Of a stretch of DNA of 55,708 nt, positions 50,565 to 55,708 are shown in pieces. The stretch is from NCBI RefSeq assembly GCF_934277605.1, contig NZ_CAKQVD010000006.1, positions 1 to 55,708 of the forward strand, written 5' to 3'. Position 1 is the first letter of the stretch; the number at the start of each line of letters is the position of its first letter. A program made the position numbers and the translations under genes. The notes beneath the pieces are model-generated. The model was not told the DNA's origin. It did not search any database and saw only the letters and a program-made list of their open reading frames with translations. The stretch is from an uncultured Anaerotignum sp. (GTDB lineage: Bacteria; Bacillota; Clostridia; Lachnospirales; Anaerotignaceae).

Positions 50565-51727
50565 CGTTCTCCCTCGCTGTTTTCTGTTCTGTCAGGAAGC
50601 TGAAACGCATCCTCGGTATAGCGGAAATAGGTTTTCCCCTCGCTGTTCAACACCTCTGCCACATCAAAACGGAAATCATAGCCCATCTCCAAATGGCAGT
50701 TTTGTGCAATATATGCCTTTGCCGTCCGAATGATGTTCTGCTGCTTGCGGCTGTCCACCGCCTCGGCAGGTATCCCCATCGTTTCATCCCTTCTGTATTT
50801 CACTTCCGTAAACACAATCATATTCTCTTTTTTTGCGATAATATCAATCTCGCCACGCAGTGCATGAAAATTCCGCTCCAAAATTTCGTAGCCCATTTTT
50901 TCCATCTGCCTTGCGGCAAGCAGCTCTCCTCTGCCGCCCTTTTCCACCGCAGTCTCCGCCTCCTGCGGACGCAGATTTTTCACAAAGCTTCTGCGATGAA
51001 TCGGCGTAAGCCCCAGCCCTTGAATCCCTGCGATATGCTCCGCAGAGCCATAGCCCTTATTCGCCGCAAAGCTGTATCCGGGGTATACACTGTCATAGCT
51101 TTCCATCAAGCGATCCCGATAAACCTTGGCAATAATGCTTGCCGCCCCGATGGACATGCTTTTTGCATCCCCCTTAACAATCCCCCTTTGCGGCGTAGAA
51201 ATGCGGGGAATCGTCACTGCATCGGCAAGGATATAATCTGCATGTGGGCTGAGCTGCGACAATGCCTCACGCATAGCCTCATAGGTTGCCTGCAAAATAT
51301 TGATTTCGTCAATGCGTTCATTGGAAACCACGCCAATGCCATAGGTAATCGCCTGCTCCAGAATCACATCATACAGCTCCTCACGCTTTTTTGCGGAAAG
51401 CTTCTTGGAATCATTCACACCCTCGATTTTACATCCCTGCGGCAAAACCACTGCCGCCGCCACAACAGGCCCCGCCAAGGGCCCTCTGCCGACCTCGTCC
51501 ACGCCGGCAACCAGCTCATAGCCTGCCGCCCAACAGCCTCTTTCATAGGTCAGGATTTCCTCCAAGCGTGCCTGCTCCTGCAAATGCTTTTCATATTTTT
51601 TGCGAAAAGAGGTCAACATATTCTGCACACCCTTACGGCTGTCTCCCTCCCATTGCTTTAGCTGCGCAGGCAGGGCATCCATCGGGCAATGGCTCAAAAT
51701 CTCTTTTATTTCATTGATTGACTGCAT
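50561..51727 (-). CDS. rnhB: Fusion of ribonuclease HII and YraN-type nuclease
   Basis: 388 residues in one frame. Residues about 1-70 are a helical N-terminal extension typical of clostridial RNase HII. Residues 70-250 are RNase HII, with DE in GVDEVGRGPLAGPVVAAAV, the Asp in YILADAV and the Asp in SIIAKVYRDRLM, so the DEDD site is intact. Residues about 265-380 are a UPF0102/YraN domain: GRGELLAARQMEKMGYEILERNF, GEIDIIAKKENMIVFTEVKYR with the PD-(D/E)xK core. RNase HII removes RNA from DNA-RNA hybrids and misinserted ribonucleotides; YraN is a putative nuclease of unsettled role. The two are usually separate neighbours. No frameshift or start lies at the junction. Confidence 0.93.
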   Translation of the reverse strand: MQSINEIKEILSHCPMDALPAQLKQWEGDSRKGVQNMLTSFRKKYEKHLQEQARLEEILTYERGCWAAGYELVAGVDEVGRGPLAGPVVAAAVVLPQGCKIEGVNDSKKLSAKKREELYDVILEQAITYGIGVVSNERIDEINILQATYEAMREALSQLSPHADYILADAVTIPRISTPQRGIVKGDAKSMSIGAASIIAKVYRDRLMESYDSVYPGYSFAANKGYGSAEHIAGIQGLGLTPIHRRSFVKNLRPQEAETAVEKGGRGELLAARQMEKMGYEILERNFHALRGEIDIIAKKENMIVFTEVKYRRDETMGIPAEAVDSRKQQNIIRTAKAYIAQNCHLEMGYDFRFDVAEVLNSEGKTYFRYTEDAFQLPDRTENSEGER

Positions 51728-51793
51728 ATTCTCCCTCTTTTCTCAGTTTTCGTCCCTCGTATCATACACTATTTTCCGCTTTCTTGCAACGAA

Positions 51794-51883
51794 AGTGTGT
51801 GCCGCACCTTTGCACCCAAGCTTGCAGTCGCCAAGGACCCCGTTTGCGGCAGCGGTCATTGCCAAGAAGAAGAATTTAAGTAA
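51794..51883 (+). pseudogene. Remnant of a PhzF-family isomerase/epimerase gene
   Basis: A 29-codon stretch ending in TAA reads SVCRTFAPKLAVAKDPVCGS then GHCQEEEFK. FAPK-(x)-KDPVCGSGHC is the C-terminal signature of PhzF family proteins (phenazine biosynthesis-like, usually FAP...DPV(T/C)GSxHC). The normal continuation (an IPYW-type segment) is missing after GHC, and no 5' portion is recognisable. I regard it as a decayed gene end. Confidence 0.55.
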
Positions 51884-51885
51884 AC

Positions 51886-51927
51886 AAAAAGGGCAGACAT
51901 TTGATAGGTTCAAATATCTGCCTTTTT
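51886..51927. terminator. Bidirectional intrinsic terminator
   Basis: GGCAGACATTTGA (51892-51904) and TCAAATATCTGCC (51910-51922) with A run before and T run after. It lies between the PhzF remnant and the pseudogene on the minus strand. Confidence 0.85.
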
Positions 51928-51961
51928 ATGCTTCTGCGGTCCTATGCTACTGTTGATACAT

Positions 51962-52151
51962 TCAAGTATCAAGGACACCCTCACCCTTCGTTCCATCCTC
52001 ATTGATGTAGTATCCATCTATGATGGTACGATAACCGCCGCCAAACTCCATCCGCTTTCTTCAATAAATGCAATGAAATTATCAATAAGTCGTCCATTGA
52101 AACTTCTTCAGGAACGGAAACACAACCCTGAATTTCGATTTCCTTTGTCAT
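51962..52151 (-). pseudogene. Small gene broken by two single-base deletions
   Basis: From the ATG at 52151, with AGGAGAGG upstream, the frame reads MTKEIEIQGCVSVPEEVSMD then fails. Restoring one base near TTATTGAT and another near GAGTTTGG, both in short T runs, gives continuous DNFIAFIEESGWS and FGGGYRTIIDGYYINEDGTK to a stop at 51962. The restored product has 63 residues, a plausible compact small protein of a type seen in clostridial accessory regions. Two independent losses suggest decay; sequencing error in T runs is the alternative. Confidence 0.5.
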
Positions 52152-52211
52152 AAAAGCGCCTCTCCTTCCCGATTTTTTACCCGCCTCATTCTCCTATAAA
52201 CCGGAATTTTT

Positions 52212-52679
52212 CTATTCATTTATAACACGCCATCTTAATTTGTTTGCGACAATGTAGGTGTCCGCTGGCTCAGTGATTGAATTATCAATTTTATCAACAT
52301 CAAACCAATCTGTATCCGCCCATACAATCAACTGTTCCGAACTTCCCGGCAGTAAATGGTTATGAAAAGCCAGATATGCATCAGAAATATCACATGTATA
52401 ATTATCTTGCCATCCAACAACATGCATTTGTCGCAGCCCTAAAAACTCAAGCTCTATCGTTTTAGGCTTCCATTGGCATTGAAATATCATAGATAACCTA
52501 CGATTGTTTTCATCTCCATAATACAAGGTTCCGTCATCATCCACAAATGCTCCACTATGGTAGTTCATGGAAACAATACAGGAATCATGAAAGTTGCCAT
52601 AGATGTCCATTAATAAGGCAATATCTTCTTGCGTTTTAATCTTATGCCAATCACCCAATATTTTCACCTCTCTCCACAA
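52212..52679 (-). CDS. Hypothetical protein (155 aa)
   Basis: 155 residues, no signal or membrane segment, Asp- and Trp-rich. Visible sequence features: IALLMDIYGNFHDSCIVSMNYHSGAFVDDDGTLYYGDENNRRLSM, a beta-rich middle (WKPKTIELEFLGLRQMHVVGWQDNY) and a final WADTDWFDVDKIDNSITEPA. The pattern resembles small Firmicutes proteins of the immunity/hypothetical class found near rearranged loci, but I cannot name a family. GAGAGGTG lies upstream; a TTG seven codons in (ATATTGGG) could be the true start. It borders the decayed genes at 51.8-52.2 kb and is AT-richer than the thi operon. Confidence 0.6.
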   Translation of the reverse strand: MWREVKILGDWHKIKTQEDIALLMDIYGNFHDSCIVSMNYHSGAFVDDDGTLYYGDENNRRLSMIFQCQWKPKTIELEFLGLRQMHVVGWQDNYTCDISDAYLAFHNHLLPGSSEQLIVWADTDWFDVDKIDNSITEPADTYIVANKLRWRVINE

Positions 52680-52701
52680 TTCCCGATTTCCATCTACAAT
52701 T

Positions 52702-53499
52702 TCACTTCATATATGCTTCCTTCAAATCAAACGCATGATTCATCGGGCCGCTGCCTGCGCCCAAATCGAGCATTGCCGCCAACGCACCGGAGATATATTC
52801 CTTCGCACGCTCCACTGCTGCTTCCAAATCATTTCCCTTTGCCAGATTTGCCGCAATCGCACTGGAAAGCGTACAGCCTGTGCCATGGGTATTGGGGTTA
52901 TCAATGCGTTTTCCATGGAACCAATGCGCCCCCTTGCCGTCATAAAGCAGGTCATTCGCATCATTCATGCTGTGTCCGCCCTTGCAAAGCACCGCACAGT
53001 GATAGGTCTTGCTGATGATTTCCGCCGCCGTTTCCATATCCGCAGGGCTTGTAATCCTCATATCGGCAAGCACCTCTGCCTCCGGAATATTGGGGGTAAC
53101 CACTGTCGCCAAGGGCAGCAGCTTTTCCTTCAAAGCAGAAACCGCATCCTCACTAATCAGCTTTGCACCACTGGTCGCAACCATCACAGGGTCCACCACG
53201 ATATTTTCCGCATGGTATTCTGTCAGCTTTTGCGCAATCACAGAAATCAAATCCACAGAGGAAACCATCCCGATTTTCACCGCATCGGGACGAATATCCG
53301 TAAACACGCTGTCAATCTGCATCCCCAAAAATTCGGGTGTCACTTCAAAAATACCCTGCACCCCAACGGTGTTTTGTGCGGTCAATGCGGTAATCGCACT
53401 CATGGCAAATACGCCATTCATGGTCATGGTTTTCAAATCTGCCTGAATCCCTGCGCCGCCGCTGGTGTCACTGCCTGCAATGCTCAATGCTGTTTTCAT
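52702..53499 (-). CDS. thiD: Hydroxymethylpyrimidine (phosphate) kinase
   Basis: 265 residues from the ATG at 53499 (MKTALSIAGSDTSGGAGIQADLKTM), with GGAGG upstream. A ribokinase-fold enzyme with the N-terminal HMP-binding GSDTSGGAGIQADLKT, VDPVMVATSG and the anion-hole GTGCTLSSAIAANLA. It phosphorylates HMP-P to HMP-PP for thiamine phosphate synthesis. It is the last gene of the thi operon. Confidence 0.96.
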   Translation of the reverse strand: MKTALSIAGSDTSGGAGIQADLKTMTMNGVFAMSAITALTAQNTVGVQGIFEVTPEFLGMQIDSVFTDIRPDAVKIGMVSSVDLISVIAQKLTEYHAENIVVDPVMVATSGAKLISEDAVSALKEKLLPLATVVTPNIPEAEVLADMRITSPADMETAAEIISKTYHCAVLCKGGHSMNDANDLLYDGKGAHWFHGKRIDNPNTHGTGCTLSSAIAANLAKGNDLEAAVERAKEYISGALAAMLDLGAGSGPMNHAFDLKEAYMK

Positions 53500-53539
53500 G
53501 CTTTCTTCCTCCAAACCTTTTTTCTTGCCTTTGCAACTG

Positions 53540-54181
53540 TTACGCCTGTATCATTTCTGCGGAAAGAGCCTTCAGCTCCTTACACTCCTGCATAATATTT
53601 TCTGCGCCGAAAATTGCGGAAACCAGAGCCACGCCATCCACGCCGGTACCCTTCAGCTCCAAAATATTCTTCTTGCTGATACCGCCGATGGCAACCACAG
53701 GAATCTCCACCGCCGCTGTGATTTCCTTCGCCGCTTCGTGAGAAACCTCCTCGGCATCCAGCTTTGTTCCTGTATGGAACATGGCACCAACGCCCAGATA
53801 ATCCGCACCTGCCTTCTGCGCCGCCAAAGCCTGCTCCACGTTCTTTGTGGAAACGCCGATAATCATGTCCTCGCCAACCAAGGCACGCACATTGCCTGCC
53901 TCCATGTCGCTCTGTCCCACATGAATCCCATCTGCCTTGCATTTGATGGCAATTTCCACATTATCATTGACGATAAAGGGCACACCGTATTTCGCGCAAA
54001 GTGCCTTCATTTCAATGGCTTCCTTCAAAAAGCTTTCCTCGTCCAATTCCTTTTCTCTCAACTGCACACAGGTTGCGCCGCCCTTCAAGGCATCCTCCAC
54101 CTGCTCCATCAGGGTTTGCTTGCCTGTCCACATACGGTCTGTCACTGCATACAGCAGCATGGTTTCCTTTTTACATTTCAT
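53540..54181 (-). CDS. thiE: Thiamine-phosphate synthase
   Basis: 213 residues from the ATG at 54181 (MKCKKETMLLYAVTDRMW), with AAGGAGAGG upstream. TIM-barrel motifs: LYAVTDR, ATCVQLREKELDE, FIVNDNVEIA, DGIHVGQSDMEA, DYLGVGAMFHTGTK and VVAIGGISKKN. It joins HMP-PP and thiazole phosphate to form thiamine phosphate. Confidence 0.96.
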   Translation of the reverse strand: MKCKKETMLLYAVTDRMWTGKQTLMEQVEDALKGGATCVQLREKELDEESFLKEAIEMKALCAKYGVPFIVNDNVEIAIKCKADGIHVGQSDMEAGNVRALVGEDMIIGVSTKNVEQALAAQKAGADYLGVGAMFHTGTKLDAEEVSHEAAKEITAAVEIPVVAIGGISKKNILELKGTGVDGVALVSAIFGAENIMQECKELKALSAEMIQA

Positions 54182-54198
54182 TGCTTTTCCTCTCCTTC

Positions 54199-55026
54199 TC
54201 AAAGGATTTCATATTTCGCACAGCTTTCCAGTTCTTCGCCGGTCAGATTGCAAACAGCATCAATAATATAATTGCGGTAGCTGGAGTTGCCGTCCTCCTT
54301 CGTCAATCTTGCGTGCGCCTTCTCGCCGCAAATGCCCATGGCACAAACAGCCGCCGCCGTCGCCTCCAAGGGTGCTTCGGGGTTTGCCGTCACATAAGCC
54401 GCTGTCATGGCGGAAAGCTGACAGCCCGTTCCCGTGATACTGCTCATCATCGGATGTCCGTTATAAATGCAGTATGCCCGTTCGCTGTCCGCAACAATAT
54501 CAATCGCACCGGTAATGGCAATCACCGCACCTGTTTCCTTCGCAAAATTCTTTGCAAATGCAACCGTCTGTGGCAGGTTTTCCTTTGTAACCTTATCTGC
54601 CACATCCGCATCCACGCCCTTTGCGCCGCCTGTCCCCAGAGCCAAGGTCTTGATTTCGGAGATATTCCCACGCAAAACCGTAAAACGAATATCCGCAAGC
54701 AGCTCCTTCGCCGTATTCGTGCGCAGCCGAGAGGCACCCGCCCCCACAGGATCCAGCACAACAGGATGCCCCAAAGCATTCGCCTTTTTGCCTGCCAAGT
54801 GCATGGAAGGGATGGTGCGTCCGTTCAGCGTACCGATATTGATATTCAGCCCGCCGCAGATTGCAGTGATTTCCTCTGCCTCCTCCGCATCATCTGCCAT
54901 GATGGGAGAGCCGCCGCACGCCAACAAAATATTTGCACAATCATTTACCGTCACATAATTTGTAATGTTATGAATGAGCGGGCATTTTTCCCGTACATTC
55001 TTCAGCATTTCTCCAAGCATATTCAT
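54199..55026 (-). CDS. thiM: Hydroxyethylthiazole kinase
   Basis: 275 residues; the start may be the ATG two codons later (55020), which is better spaced from AAGGAGGG. Motifs: HNITNYVTVNDCANILLACGGSPIM, VVLDPVGAGASRLRT and the ribokinase-like GTGCQLSAMTAAYV. It phosphorylates salvaged thiazole alcohol. The operon lacks thiazole and pyrimidine synthesis genes, so it looks like a salvage set. Confidence 0.96.
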   Translation of the reverse strand: MNMLGEMLKNVREKCPLIHNITNYVTVNDCANILLACGGSPIMADDAEEAEEITAICGGLNINIGTLNGRTIPSMHLAGKKANALGHPVVLDPVGAGASRLRTNTAKELLADIRFTVLRGNISEIKTLALGTGGAKGVDADVADKVTKENLPQTVAFAKNFAKETGAVIAITGAIDIVADSERAYCIYNGHPMMSSITGTGCQLSAMTAAYVTANPEAPLEATAAAVCAMGICGEKAHARLTKEDGNSSYRNYIIDAVCNLTGEELESCAKYEIL

Positions 55027-55035
55027 TCCCTCCTT

Positions 55036-55545
55036 TTATTTCGCCGCCGCAGTTTTAAGAATTCCTGTTTTCTGCAATGCACCCAAAAGGATTGCAGACA
55101 AAACCGCACCGCCTGCCGTAGAAATCAAAAACGGAATCACATAGGCATAAAATGCAATTTCCCCCGCCTGCATTCCCATAAACAAAATTGCAATGGGATA
55201 CGCACACAGGCCACCCAAAACCGCTGTGCCAAATACCTCTGCAATCAAGGTCAGAGGAATACTTTTTGTTTTCCAAAAGGCAAGCCCGCAAAGCAATGCC
55301 CCAAACATACTGCCGGGGAACGCCATCAAACTGCCGATACCCAAAAGGTTACGAATAAGGCTGGCACAAAAGGCCACCCCCAAGCCGTAAAACGGCCCCA
55401 AAAGCACTGCACAGAGGATATTTACCATGTGCTGAATGGGTACGCATTTGCTCCCAAACACAGGGATATAGAAAAAGCTGCCCACCACTGCAACTGCGCA
55501 TAAAATGCCTGCATAGCATAATTTTCTTGTTCCGGATTCCTTCAT
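55036..55545 (-). CDS. thiW: ThiW-type thiazole ECF transporter S component
   Basis: 169 residues from the ATG at 55545 (MKESGTRKLCYAGILCAVAV), with AAAGGAG upstream; the longer frame runs into the leader. About five membrane segments with the ThiW-like pattern VPIQHMVNILCAVLLGPFYGLGVAF and RNLLGIGSLMAFPGSMFGALLCG. It probably brings in the thiazole precursor used by ThiM, with an energising module encoded elsewhere. It is the first gene behind a TPP riboswitch. Confidence 0.93.
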   Translation of the reverse strand: MKESGTRKLCYAGILCAVAVVGSFFYIPVFGSKCVPIQHMVNILCAVLLGPFYGLGVAFCASLIRNLLGIGSLMAFPGSMFGALLCGLAFWKTKSIPLTLIAEVFGTAVLGGLCAYPIAILFMGMQAGEIAFYAYVIPFLISTAGGAVLSAILLGALQKTGILKTAAAK

Positions 55546-55621
55546 TTGACAAACTCCTTTCTCCATCAGAAAGAACCGCACAGCGTTCCTCCTGAAATAC
55601 ATAGACTTCCCCCTTGTTAAA

Positions 55622-55665
55622 GAGGCTTCGGAAAAATCGGTCGAAGCTTACTGGCTTCCTCTCAC
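55622..55665 (-). promoter_or_regulatory. Expression-platform hairpin of the thi leader
   Basis: Minus strand AGAGG (55662-55658 region) ... CCTCT with inner CTTCG ... CGAAG, followed by TTTAAC. It lies between the riboswitch end and thiW. The T run is weak, so termination versus translation control is open. Confidence 0.4.
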
Positions 55666-55676
55666 GTCGGAACACG

Positions 55677-55708
55677 ACTTCCCATCGCTGTCAGTCTTTC
55701 TGCAGGAC
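55677..55708 (-). promoter_or_regulatory. 3' end of a TPP riboswitch (cut by window edge)
   Basis: Minus strand from 55706 reads CCTGCAGAAAG, then ACTGACAGCGATGGGAAGT. This fits the 3' half of the THI box, consensus ACCTGAT...GCCAGCGTAGGGAAGT. The 5' half (CTGAGA element) lies beyond the window. The thiW-thiM-thiE-thiD operon downstream supports the call. Confidence 0.65.

Noticed and set aside
54001..55503. A 500-codon plus-strand open frame
   Set aside because: Antisense to thiM, thiE and thiW, all full-length and in operon order.
55620..55708. Cobalamin riboswitch at the window end
   Set aside because: GGGAAG and GAAGCCAG look superficially like it, but the downstream thi genes and the GACAGCGATGGGAAGT segment fit a THI box better.

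Overview
The window looks like chromosome from a spore-forming member of the Clostridia, probably close to Lachnospirales; this is an inference. It rests on spoVT, the sporulation-type protease lonB, forespore-type promoter sequences, a pair of Spo0A-box sequences, and the Firmicutes gene order gdpP-rplI-dnaB. Nearly all genes have clear AGGAGG-type ribosome binding sites, and most operons end in strong intrinsic terminators. Most content is housekeeping. There is no prophage, no CRISPR array and no intact transposase.

Layout. 1-4.1 kb (minus): glgA, a small unknown gene, a DUF5711 propeller-like protein and a CvpA-like membrane protein, ending in a hairpin-rich repeat. 4.3-6.1 kb: pepF. 6.2-6.6 kb: four tRNA genes (Arg, Gly, Arg, Leu). 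6.7-8.6 kb: metallophosphoesterase, rdgB, rph. 8.7-10.6 kb: an AT-richer accessory stretch with a frameshifted lipoprotein gene, a membrane protein and a copper-amine-oxidase-N stalk protein. 10.8-15.4 kb: a cell-wall amidase and a Lon-family AAA protease. 15.5-19.3 kb: rimI-tsaB-tsaE (t6A synthesis) behind a large membrane-anchored protein, and a very basic small protein. 19.5-24.6 kb (plus): M23 peptidase, AlaX-like editing hydrolase, M24 peptidase, DUF2161 protein, YdcF/SanA-like protein. 24.6-30.3 kb (minus): Na+/alanine symporter, a membrane protein, engB, lon. 30.4-35.4 kb: DUF2798 protein, lonB, a stalk-domain esterase and mgtE with a long attenuator-type leader. 35.7-42.2 kb: mscL, DUF2812, a NimA-like flavoprotein, dnaB-rplI-gdpP. 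42.4-44.6 kb: AI-2E family permease and CPBP protease, followed by the second hairpin-rich element. 45-51.7 kb: spoVT, degV, gpsA-plsY-der, pgeF, and an RNase HII-YraN fusion. 51.8-52.7 kb: two gene remnants and an orphan. 52.7-55.7 kb: thiW-thiM-thiE-thiD salvage operon with the 3' end of a TPP riboswitch at the window edge.

The most interesting signal is the mgtE leader. A strong promoter is followed by an unlisted 37-codon ORF with an acidic/proline stretch (PLEPE). Its 3' half contains a 10-nt segment that can pair with the 5' arm of an intrinsic terminator just before mgtE. No M-box is visible. This looks like leader-peptide attenuation that could sense Mg2+, in the manner of enterobacterial mgtL. 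The second is a 267-bp, hairpin-packed, MITE-like element. It sits inside a transcription terminator and is flanked by 29-bp direct repeats that each contain the whole terminator; a related copy abuts another terminator at the window start. Other leads are paired Spo0A boxes between divergent promoters of lon and a DUF2798 gene, forespore-type promoters before spoVT and lonB, and a lipoprotein gene broken by a 4-bp tandem duplication.
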